A stretch of 12,671 nt of DNA from an uncultured Muribaculum sp. (GTDB lineage Bacteria; Bacteroidota; Bacteroidia; Bacteroidales; Muribaculaceae). The position numbers and the translations under genes were made by a program. Location of the stretch: assembly GCA_910578785.1 (NCBI GenBank), contig CAJTSJ010000049.1:1-12671 (forward strand). The letters run 5' to 3'. Shown in pieces: positions 1-6,574 of this stretch (the first letter of the stretch is position 1; the number at the start of each line of letters is the position of its first letter). The notes below the pieces were generated by a model, which was not told the origin of the DNA, did no database searches, and worked only from the letters and a program-made list of their open reading frames with translations.

Positions 1-55
1 CCGGTTAAAAGGAAAGAGTCCGGTGCAATACCGAACTCTTTCTATAACAGGATAA
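1..55 (+). CDS. IS3-family transposase OrfB, C-terminal end only (partial)
   Basis: Reading from base 2 in frame gives RLKGKSPVQYRTLSITG followed by TAA at 53-55. The LKG-SPVQYR block matches the well-known end of IS3/IS150-type DDE transposases (rve domain), which commonly finish with a variant of KLKGLSPVQYRT a few residues before the stop. Only about 17 codons are present, so neither the catalytic domain nor the integrity of the gene can be judged. OrfB is normally made as an OrfAB fusion by a -1 frameshift; that region is outside the window. The stop codon lies only a few bases before the inverted repeat, as usual in these compact elements. Confidence 0.75.
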   Translation, partial: RLKGKSPVQYRTLSITG

Positions 56-62
56 CGTTTAA

Positions 63-89
63 CCTGTCTAACTTTTTGGGGTCACTTCA
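63..89 (+). repeat. Terminal inverted repeat (IRR) of the IS3-family element
   Basis: The segment ends GGGGTCACTTCA. Its reverse complement starts TGAAGTGACCCC and continues into AAAAAGTTAGACAGG, the characteristic form of IS150-group ends. Its position directly after the orfB stop supports the call. The partner IRL is not in the window. Confidence 0.7.
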
Positions 90-160
90 TTGACATAGCC
101 TCTTAGGTTACTTAAATTCTGTTAAAACACAACATGTGTCCGCCACAACCCGAACCAATG

Positions 161-2614
161 TCAAAGGGCTTTGGCGGGATACATCTCATTCCACCATGAC
201 GGGTCGTCCTGCAGATACTTGGCAAACCATGCGAACATGGTGTTGAGCCATTCTTCGCGTTTACCGAAGTCGAGTATGTGGTGGTTTTCTCCCTTTACGG
301 CCACCATGGCGGTCTCCTTGCCGAGAAGTTTTAGGGCGGTAAACATCTGTATGCTCTCCCCTACCGGCACATTGGTGTCGGCGTCGCCATGCAGAAACAG
401 TATCGGGGTGTTAATCTTGTCGGCATTGTAGAGCGGGCTGTGCGACACGTAGAGGTCACTGTCTGACCACGGATACTTGTGTGCCATGCTGACTTCGCTG
501 TAGGAATAGCCCCAGTAGCCCTCGCCCCAGTAGCTCGTATGGTCGCTGATGCCGGCATGCGATATGGCGGCGGCGAATATATCGGTCTGCGTCTGAAGAT
601 ACTGTGTCATGAACCCGCCGTACGATGCACCGCAGCATCCTACCTTCTTGGCGTTGACATAGGGGTGCTCAGCGGCAAACTGCCTGACACCCTCGATGAT
701 GTCCTGCGCCACACCCTCTCCGGCAGTGGCCACGTGGCGGGCGGCGAAATTCTGACCGAACCCGGCGGCTCCGCTCGGATTGATTACGAGTGCGACATAC
801 CCGTTGGCCGCGAACAGGTGCGGATTGTAGGTGCTGTCAAGATAGCGGCTTGTGGGACTGCATCCGCCGTAGTAGTAGACTATCATGGGATAGCTCTTGG
901 CCGGGTCGAAGTCGGGAGGCAGGTTGTAGCTTGCATATATAGTGTCGCCGCGCGAGGTGGTATATTGCCAGCGAGTGGTCTTGCCGAGGTTTATTCCGGC
1001 CGTACGCACAGCGCTTACATCGTCGACCAAAGCCGACTTCAGGCTCTTGGTGTTGAACGTATAGAGACGATAGGAATTATCGGCGCTCTGTCCGTAATAC
1101 GCTCCGGCGGGCGCATCGGCGGCTATCGAATAGTTCATAACGAAGCTCTCCCTGGCTCCAAGTTCCTCAACCTTTCCGGTCGACGGGTCGGCACGGTAAA
1201 GGGGCTTGCGGTCGCCGTCAAGGGCGGTGAAATAGATGCGGCCGTCGCCACGGTTCCAGACCATGGACTCGACCGAAGGATTGAAGTCGCGCGTCAGAGG
1301 ACGCACCTTCTTCGAAGCCACATCCATCACATAAAGCTGATAGTCGTACATGCTCGGGACAAGCCCTTCGTCGACATTCTTGCCCACGCCTCCGAACGCT
1401 TCGGGTGAGCCCATCAGCGCGACAGTCCGGCCGTCGGGAGAAAGCGACGCCGACGCCATAAATCCGTCCTTATCGACAAGACATTCAGCCTTCATCGTGT
1501 TCAGGTCAAGCATATAGAGCGAATAGAGTGTGGTGGGACGGCTGGTCAGATTAAGTTCGGCATACTGGAACAGAATTTTGGAGCCATCGTCGGATATGCC
1601 GTTGAGCGAGGCATACTTATGTCCGAATGTCAAAGGCTGGGCTATACCGGTGGCCAGGTCAAACTTCATGAGCTGCCCGCGGTCGCGCCATCCAGGCTGA
1701 CGGTCTTCGGGATTTACAATCTCATATAGCGACGCGCTTTTTTCTTTGGGACCTTCATTCATCTTACTGTATACAAGAAACTTCTCATTCGGCGACATCG
1801 TAAAATATCGTTCCGGCAGCTCCTTTGCCAATATAGCCTCCGTCCCGGTAGAAGGCTCAAGCGTCACAAGCTGAATTTTGTTGTCACGCTGACGCGTGAA
1901 ATACAGCTTCTCGCTCTTAGGCATCCATCGCATAGGCTCCGTGCGGGTCTGCAATAGCCGTCCGGTAGAGGTCTCGGTCAGCACGTATTCCGAAGCCGAA
2001 GTTCCGTCCTCGTTATTGTAATAGTAGCCGGTGTACATGTATTTGCCTGAAGGCGACATATCTACTGAGCGGATAAATTTTCCGGTAAAAATATCTTTTG
2101 TAGAATAGCGGCGCCCGGTCTCCGGATTCACGGCGAACGACTCCGGACGTTCTGTGTCGATAGCGACCTTGACCGAATCGGCGGAAGCGGAGTCGGTCAG
2201 ACACTTGATAACGATTTCGCGTGTCGACGGCTTCAGCTTAAGCTCACCGGAATCAAGCTTTTTACCGTCGACATAGATGCGGTAGTTCTTTATTCCCTCC
2301 ACTTTCAAGGTGCCGGAGGCATAGCGGCTGTTGTCAAGCGTGAACGACAGCAGATGAAGCGCTAGCCCGTCGACCGAATCGAGCACTTTTCCGTCAAAGC
2401 TCCGCCCGGAACCCGCAAGGTCAAGCGAAACCGGGGTGTCGAGCAACGTCGTCACGTCAAAACGTTTTGTCGAACTGTCGATACTGTCTATCTCGTAAGG
2501 CGACAACAGCGGATACGGCCCGGCATAGCGGAACGACGTCACATCCAGTGTCGCGGCTTCGGCACACATTCCAAGGCCGAGCATCATGGCTATAGGTAAA
2601 ATCTTGTATTTCAT
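161..2614 (-). CDS. Secreted S9-family (prolyl oligopeptidase type) serine peptidase
   Basis: Predicted exported serine peptidase of 817 residues that would cleave short peptides in the periplasm. A signal peptide occupies about residues 1-20 (cleavage near AEA/AT). The middle (about 170-560) is repetitive beta-sheet sequence with WD40/beta-propeller-like strands. The C-terminus (about 570-805) is an alpha/beta hydrolase. The triad is readable: Ser664 in GASYGG, Asp746 in HGDADTNVP and His778 in GENHHIL. YYYGG near 580 is a usual part of the S9 oxyanion region. Length and order fit S9 (DPP IV/acylaminoacyl-peptidase relatives); the exact subfamily and substrate cannot be told. The ATG at 2614 is chosen because it gives an intact signal peptide and lies just downstream of a promoter box. 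It is divergent from the phosphatase gene, with no operon partner visible. Confidence 0.9.
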   Translation of the reverse strand: MKYKILPIAMMLGLGMCAEAATLDVTSFRYAGPYPLLSPYEIDSIDSSTKRFDVTTLLDTPVSLDLAGSGRSFDGKVLDSVDGLALHLLSFTLDNSRYASGTLKVEGIKNYRIYVDGKKLDSGELKLKPSTREIVIKCLTDSASADSVKVAIDTERPESFAVNPETGRRYSTKDIFTGKFIRSVDMSPSGKYMYTGYYYNNEDGTSASEYVLTETSTGRLLQTRTEPMRWMPKSEKLYFTRQRDNKIQLVTLEPSTGTEAILAKELPERYFTMSPNEKFLVYSKMNEGPKEKSASLYEIVNPEDRQPGWRDRGQLMKFDLATGIAQPLTFGHKYASLNGISDDGSKILFQYAELNLTSRPTTLYSLYMLDLNTMKAECLVDKDGFMASASLSPDGRTVALMGSPEAFGGVGKNVDEGLVPSMYDYQLYVMDVASKKVRPLTRDFNPSVESMVWNRGDGRIYFTALDGDRKPLYRADPSTGKVEELGARESFVMNYSIAADAPAGAYYGQSADNSYRLYTFNTKSLKSALVDDVSAVRTAGINLGKTTRWQYTTSRGDTIYASYNLPPDFDPAKSYPMIVYYYGGCSPTSRYLDSTYNPHLFAANGYVALVINPSGAAGFGQNFAARHVATAGEGVAQDIIEGVRQFAAEHPYVNAKKVGCCGASYGGFMTQYLQTQTDIFAAAISHAGISDHTSYWGEGYWGYSYSEVSMAHKYPWSDSDLYVSHSPLYNADKINTPILFLHGDADTNVPVGESIQMFTALKLLGKETAMVAVKGENHHILDFGKREEWLNTMFAWFAKYLQDDPSWWNEMYPAKAL

Positions 2615-2636
2615 ATCGCATTTGCACTTTGTCGTA

Positions 2637-2668
2637 CAAATTTACGCAGACGAACCGACTCAATCCAA
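2637..2668 (-). promoter_or_regulatory. Bacteroidetes-type promoter for the S9 peptidase gene
   Basis: On the minus strand, TAAATTTG (2637-2644) matches the -7 consensus TAnnTTTG exactly. A TTG (2666-2668) lies 21 bases upstream as a partial -33 element. The -7 box is 22 bases before the start codon, so the leader would be short. The match is by eye, without experimental support. Confidence 0.5.
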
Positions 2669-2720
2669 CATTTAACATTATTAAACATCATCGGTCCCGG
2701 CTCGTAAAAATCATTTTAAC

Positions 2721-2728
2721 TAATTTTG
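2721..2728 (+). promoter_or_regulatory. Bacteroidetes-type -7 box for the metallophosphoesterase gene
   Basis: TAATTTTG matches TAnnTTTG and lies 34 bases before the ATG at 2763. No good -33 TTTG is seen 19-21 bases upstream, so the promoter may be weak or factor-dependent. It is back-to-back with the peptidase promoter in the 148-base divergent spacer. Confidence 0.4.
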
Positions 2729-2762
2729 TAAAACGATATCATTCATCCACAACAGAACGATT

Positions 2763-3950
2763 ATGAAAAGTCCTATGCTAAAGCTTTGGTTTCTGACCAT
2801 TACGCTGTGCGCCACACTGACGGCCATGGCTGACGAACTCCCGTTCCGGTTCACATGCCTGCCCTATCTGCAGAATGTCACCGACTCGGAAGCCACCATA
2901 ATATGGGCCACTGACCGCGATGCAGTGTCGTGGGTGGAAGTGGCACCGGACGACGACTCGCACTTTTATGCCGAGGAACGCCCAAAATACTTCAGTACCA
3001 CACTCGGCAAGAAAGACATCGGTACCATGCACCGCATCACAATCAGCGGACTTAAACCGGCGACAAAATACCGATATCGGGTATATTCAAAAGAGGTCAC
3101 CAAAAACGCCGACATGGACACCCGCTACGGCCGCACGATAGCCAACGATGTCTACCGAGGACGCCCGTTCCGGTTCAGCACAATGAACCCCGACGAAAAA
3201 TCCCTGCACTTTGCCGTCGTCAACGACATACACGAGGATGCAGAACGCTACGGACGGCTTTTCCACCAGGTCGACTCGGCCTCACTCGACTTCATGGTGC
3301 TGAACGGCGACATGGTGAACAACATGAACACCATCGAACAGCCGTTTGACGGATATCTGAACACATCTTCGCGTCTGTTTGCCACATCTATGCCATTCTA
3401 CATGGTACGCGGCAACCACGAGACTCGCGGAACGCAGTCGCAACGCTACATGTCGCTCTACTCCACTCCTACAGGCAAGCCATATTATGCCATACGCCGA
3501 GGCGACGTATGCTTTGTGGTGCTTGATGCAGGTGAAGACAAGCCCGATTCAGACATCGAATATAACGACCTGGCGGCCTTCGACCAATACCGCACCGAAG
3601 AGGCGCAATGGCTGAAGGAGACAGTCGAGTCCGACATGTTCACATCGGCTCCGCTACGCATAGTGTTCATCCACGTTCCTCCGGGTGGCAGAGCGTGGCA
3701 CGGACAGATTGAGGTAAACGAGAAATTCATCCCCATACTGAACAATGCCGGCGTCGACCTGATGATCAGCGGGCATCTGCATGAACACAAGTTCCACAAG
3801 AAGGGTTTCGACGGACTTGGATTTCCGCTTCTGATAAACTCCAACATGGACATACTCGACATTAATGCCGGAGACAACGCCATTGATGTGATGATAATCG
3901 ACGACAAGGGCAACCTTAAAAAACAGCTCCGCTTCACACCAAACCGCTAA
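2763..3950 (+). CDS. Secreted purple acid phosphatase-like metallophosphoesterase with N-terminal fibronectin-like domain
   Basis: Predicted exported phosphatase of the calcineurin-like superfamily, 395 residues. A signal peptide ends near residue 23 (AMA/DE). Residues about 28-140 resemble the purple acid phosphatase N-terminal fibronectin-III-like domain (SEATIIWATD, then HRITISGLKPATKYRYRV). The catalytic domain shows the metal-ligand motifs in order: D155-x-H157 (NDIHED), D183 (NGDMVNN), N218-H219 (RGNHET), H304 (IHVPPG) and H338-x-H340 (GHLHEH). All are intact, so a two-metal hydrolase is expected. The substrate (phosphomonoester, diester or nucleotide) cannot be told. An alternative start at codon 5 (ATG, 2775) would still leave a signal peptide. 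purN starts 29 bases after the stop and could be co-transcribed, although the functions differ. Confidence 0.88.
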   Translation: MKSPMLKLWFLTITLCATLTAMADELPFRFTCLPYLQNVTDSEATIIWATDRDAVSWVEVAPDDDSHFYAEERPKYFSTTLGKKDIGTMHRITISGLKPATKYRYRVYSKEVTKNADMDTRYGRTIANDVYRGRPFRFSTMNPDEKSLHFAVVNDIHEDAERYGRLFHQVDSASLDFMVLNGDMVNNMNTIEQPFDGYLNTSSRLFATSMPFYMVRGNHETRGTQSQRYMSLYSTPTGKPYYAIRRGDVCFVVLDAGEDKPDSDIEYNDLAAFDQYRTEEAQWLKETVESDMFTSAPLRIVFIHVPPGGRAWHGQIEVNEKFIPILNNAGVDLMISGHLHEHKFHKKGFDGLGFPLLINSNMDILDINAGDNAIDVMIIDDKGNLKKQLRFTPNR

Positions 3951-3979
3951 TCCGACACACGATGACTATGGTACGCGAC

Positions 3980-4555
3980 ATGAACAAAAGAATCGCCGTC
4001 TTTGCATCGGGCAACGGATCCAATGCGGAAAACCTGATCAAATATTTCAAAGAAAGCTCACACGGAGCCGAAGTGGTGCTGGCGGTGTGCAACCGTCCGG
4101 ACGCTCCGGTAATCGAAAAAGCCAAACGGCTCGGGGTCGAAACATGCATTATGACACGCGCCGACATCAACGACCGCGACCTTATGCTCGGCGTGCTGGA
4201 ACAGCATTCCGTCGACATTGTGGTACTGGCAGGATTTCTGCTGATGGTGCCGCCGTTTCTGATTGAACGGTATCGTGACCGCATCGTCAACATACATCCG
4301 TCGCTTCTGCCTAAATACGGGGGCAAAGGCATGTACGGAGCCAACGTCCACAAAGCAGTGGTCGAAGCCGGCGAGACAGAAACCGGCATAACCATACACT
4401 TTGTCAGCGAGAACTACGACGAAGGACGCATCATATTCCAGGCGCGCACCGCCGTCGACCCGTCAGACACACCCGCCGACGTGGAGCGAAAAATACATCA
4501 GCTCGAACGTCAGCATTACGCCCAGATTATCCGAGACACACTGATCGGCTTATAG
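3980..4555 (+). CDS. purN: Phosphoribosylglycinamide formyltransferase (GART)
   Basis: Cytoplasmic enzyme of de novo purine synthesis that transfers a formyl group from 10-formyltetrahydrofolate to GAR. The N-terminal FASGNGSNAENLI is the phosphate-binding loop. The catalytic set is visible: N104 and H106 in VNIHPSLLP, and D147 in the YDEG that follows GITIHFVSEN. The folate-pocket segment LAGFLLMVP is present. From the ATG at 3980 the protein is 191 residues, normal for PurN. An in-frame ATG at 3962 would add six residues (MTMVRD) not expected before the first strand, so 3980 is preferred. The gene follows the phosphatase gene closely on the same strand. No other pur gene is in the window. 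Confidence 0.93.
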   Translation: MNKRIAVFASGNGSNAENLIKYFKESSHGAEVVLAVCNRPDAPVIEKAKRLGVETCIMTRADINDRDLMLGVLEQHSVDIVVLAGFLLMVPPFLIERYRDRIVNIHPSLLPKYGGKGMYGANVHKAVVEAGETETGITIHFVSENYDEGRIIFQARTAVDPSDTPADVERKIHQLERQHYAQIIRDTLIGL

Positions 4556-4628
4556 TTGGCGGCATCGTTCAACAAAGCCTCCCCGTCAGCCGTTAATTAA
4601 TCATATCAATAAAAATCATTTACCAGCT

Positions 4629-5597
4629 ATGATTAAGACCATATACCTTGCAGGAGGTTGCTTTTGGGGAATAGCCCATCTGTTTTCCCTCGTTCCCGGA
4701 GTTGAATCAGCCACGGCAGGCTACGCCAACAGTATTGTTGCCGACCCGACTTACCGACAGGTCTGTACCGGCAAGACCAATGCCGCAGAGACGGTCAAGG
4801 TCGACTACGACCCCGAATGCGTGAGCCTTCAGGAGCTTATCGGACTGTTTATCCAGTCAATCGATCCGACTTCACTCAACCGTCAGGGCAACGACATCGG
4901 AACCCAGTACCGAACAGGCATATACTATACCTCACAGGCTGATGCCGAGACGGTCGATTCGGCGATGAAGTCGCTCAATGCCAAGCTTGGCGGACGTCTG
5001 GCCGTAGAATACGGACCGCTTTCCAACTTCTATCCTGCCGAGGAATATCATCAGGACTATCTTGACAAAAATCCCGGAGGATATTGCCACGTCAACCCCG
5101 CCTTGTTCGCCAAAGCGCGCGAATTGGGTAAATGCGCCAAAGCCAGCCACAAGGCCTACACACGGCCTGACGACGCGACATTGCGCAGCCGGCTGACCGG
5201 ACTGCAATGGGAAGTGACCCAGAACGGAGCCACCGAACGCCCCTACGTCAATGAATATGACAATCAGTTCGCCCCAGGAATATATGTCGATGTAACCACC
5301 GGCGAACCGCTGTTCATATCGTCAGACAAGTACGATTCAGGATGCGGCTGGCCGGCATTCACGCGCCCGATTTCCAAAGACCTCATCGAGGAGCTCCCCG
5401 ACACGTCGCACGGAATGATCAGAACGGAAGTGCGCGCCGCCAATTCCGGGTCGCATCTTGGCCACGTATTTCCTGACGGCCCGGCTTCGACAGGCGGACT
5501 GCGCTACTGCATCAACAGCGCATCGCTCCGATTCATACCGCTCGAAAAGATGACGCAGGAAGGCTATGGCGACTACATGAAGTTGCTTAAGAAATAA
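4629..5597 (+). CDS. msrAB: Bifunctional peptide methionine sulfoxide reductase MsrA-MsrB
   Basis: Fused repair enzyme of 322 residues that reduces both S- and R-methionine sulfoxide in proteins. The MsrA domain (about 1-160) starts at once with AGGCFWG; Cys11 is the catalytic cysteine and Cys153 in PGGYCHVN is the likely resolving cysteine. The MsrB domain (about 175-320) has Cys239 in DSGCGWPAF (resolving) and Cys294 in RYCINSAS (catalytic), with HLGHVFPDGP between. The four zinc cysteines of many MsrBs are absent: their places read YVDVTTG and RTEVRAANSG, as in the PilB-type MsrB. No signal peptide is seen, so it should be cytoplasmic. It follows purN by 73 bases and ends just before a strong terminator. 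No clear promoter box was found in that gap. Confidence 0.94.
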   Translation: MIKTIYLAGGCFWGIAHLFSLVPGVESATAGYANSIVADPTYRQVCTGKTNAAETVKVDYDPECVSLQELIGLFIQSIDPTSLNRQGNDIGTQYRTGIYYTSQADAETVDSAMKSLNAKLGGRLAVEYGPLSNFYPAEEYHQDYLDKNPGGYCHVNPALFAKARELGKCAKASHKAYTRPDDATLRSRLTGLQWEVTQNGATERPYVNEYDNQFAPGIYVDVTTGEPLFISSDKYDSGCGWPAFTRPISKDLIEELPDTSHGMIRTEVRAANSGSHLGHVFPDGPASTGGLRYCINSASLRFIPLEKMTQEGYGDYMKLLKK

Positions 5598-5613
5598 TCC
5601 CGACACTATACGG

Positions 5614-5645
5614 ATAAAGGGCACCCCGGCAGGAGTGCCCTTTAT
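5614..5645. terminator. Strong, probably bidirectional intrinsic terminator between msrAB and the thiamine-operon block
   Basis: An 11-bp perfect stem, ATAAAGGGCAC (5614-5624) against GTGCCCTTTAT (5635-5645), encloses a 10-base loop. The outer arms carry A and T runs, so either transcript would end in a U-rich tail. It lies 16 bases after the msrAB stop and 72 bases beyond the stop of the convergent small gene, so it can serve both. Confidence 0.8.
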
Positions 5646-5717
5646 TCGTTTCTATATCTTCAGCATCCTCCCGGCCACTGCGCCATCGCGCCGCCGGATC
5701 TGCGATGCCATTGCTGA

Positions 5718-5885
5718 TTACTTGCCGAACTTATCCTTGATGAACTCTTCGGCCTTCTCTTTGACTGTCTCTATGACTTCTTTGCCTTTTTCAGACTCAA
5801 TCAGTTCCGATGCCTTTTCGACAACTTCTTTGACCTTTTCGTTTTCCAACAAATCGGCGGCTTTGTCTTTAATTTCTTCAAACAT
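5718..5885 (-). CDS. Small charged helical protein, 55 residues, unknown function
   Basis: An open frame from ATG (5885-5883) to TAA (5720-5718) encodes 55 residues, almost all helix formers. About half are Lys or Glu, and there is no Pro, Cys or Trp. It begins MFEEIKDKAADLL and ends FIKDKFGK. It holds a tandem duplication: residues 11-25 (DLLENEKVKEVVEKA) align with 27-41 (ELIESEKGKEVIETV). The pattern suggests an amphipathic helix or helical hairpin, reminiscent of LEA- or apolipoprotein-like repeats; this is resemblance, not family assignment. There is no signal peptide or membrane segment. It lies 78 bases downstream of the transporter gene on the same strand and may be a third operon member or have its own promoter; no clear TAnnTTTG box is seen. 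The overlapping plus-strand frame (5635-5919) is judged a shadow. Confidence 0.7.
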   Translation of the reverse strand: MFEEIKDKAADLLENEKVKEVVEKASELIESEKGKEVIETVKEKAEEFIKDKFGK

Positions 5886-5963
5886 AACATCCAGTTTTAA
5901 TGGTTATATGGATTTATAACACCGGCAAATGCAGATACGTTCATTCCGGGCCGTTCCCGACCG

Positions 5964-6572
5964 TCACTGCCGAGCCATCAGACGACACCATTTACGGTAG
6001 CCGACAAATGCTATGACCGTATAAATCGCATACAATGCCGCATAGAGATATATCCCCTTGTAGGCATACAGGCCCACGCAGACCGCATCGACCGCTATCC
6101 ACGCCATCCACTGTTCCAGATACTTCCGCGCAAGCATCCACATGGCCACCACGCTCAATGCCGTAGTAAAGGCATCGGCCACAGGAACTGTGCTGTCGGT
6201 AAGATAATGCAGCATACAGTACAATCCTCCCCAAAGCGACAGAAACGCAAATATGCAAAGCCACAGATTGCCACGGGGAATACGGGTTATCGGAAGGTCG
6301 CTCTTCTTTTTCCCGGACTGCTCCACCCGGCCACAATGTTTTGAGCGTGTCCAGACAAGATAGCCATATATGGCAATTAAGAAGTAATATATGTTTATCG
6401 CGAAATCGGCATACAGCCCTTTGCCGAAATAAATCCACATCGAAATGGCCGGCATGACTATAGAAGCAAACCACAGACGCGAATCGGCATGATATTCCCA
6501 CCACAGATACAGCAGTCCGAGACTGAATCCAAGCACCTCAAGTATATTGTCCCAGGGAAGTTCAGCAAACAT
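5964..6572 (-). CDS. pnuT: PnuC/PnuT-family inner-membrane transporter, probably for thiamine
   Basis: Integral membrane protein of 202 residues with about seven hydrophobic segments (near 8-25, 33-50, 56-74, 103-122, 133-148, 155-172, 175-193). A basic cytoplasmic loop around 77-100 (SKHCGRVEQSGKKKSD) separates the first three from the rest. The sequence resembles PnuC (LGLLYLWWEYHADSRLW; INIYYFLIAIYGYLVW). PnuC itself takes up nicotinamide riboside. In Bacteroidetes, relatives placed under TPP riboswitches beside a TonB receptor are called PnuT and move thiamine, and the context here is exactly that. The start ATG is 2 bases after the receptor stop, so translation is probably coupled and both share the riboswitch. 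Substrate specificity is inferred from context; a general annotation would say PnuC. Confidence 0.85.
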   Translation of the reverse strand: MFAELPWDNILEVLGFSLGLLYLWWEYHADSRLWFASIVMPAISMWIYFGKGLYADFAINIYYFLIAIYGYLVWTRSKHCGRVEQSGKKKSDLPITRIPRGNLWLCIFAFLSLWGGLYCMLHYLTDSTVPVADAFTTALSVVAMWMLARKYLEQWMAWIAVDAVCVGLYAYKGIYLYAALYAIYTVIAFVGYRKWCRLMARQ

Positions 6573-6574
6573 AA

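Larger units (their letters stand above)
1..89 (+). mobile_element. Right end of an IS3-family (IS150-like) insertion sequence, truncated by the window edge
   Basis: Two independent signs agree. The first codons of the window encode the typical C-terminus of an IS3-family OrfB transposase. A few bases later comes a terminal repeat that, read on the minus strand, begins TGAAGTGACCCCAAAAAGTT, the TG...CA type of end with an internal CCCCAAAAAGTT seen in IS150-group elements. The element body lies to the left, outside the window. The boundary is placed at the CA dinucleotide at 88-89. The target-site duplication cannot be checked because the left end is not visible. The insertion lies about 70 bases past the stop of the S9 peptidase gene, so it does not disrupt a gene seen here. 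Confidence 0.75.

Noticed and set aside
127..139. Small ACACA/TGTGT hairpin with a T run on the minus strand, just after the peptidase stop
   Set aside because: Only five A-T-rich pairs with a 3-base loop; too weak to call a terminator.
479..1408. 309-codon plus-strand open frame inside the peptidase gene
   Set aside because: It lies entirely antisense to the well-supported S9 peptidase and its translation resembles no protein family; it reflects the GC-rich codons of the opposite strand.
3934..4395. Minus-strand frames opposite purN and the phosphatase end
   Set aside because: Composition is Ser/Thr/Arg-rich without motifs, and both overlapped plus-strand genes have intact active sites.
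5635..5919. 94-codon plus-strand frame rich in Ser, Phe and Leu
   Set aside because: It is the mirror of the Lys/Glu-rich 55-residue gene on the minus strand and starts inside the terminator hairpin. The minus-strand reading has far more protein-like composition and an internal repeat.
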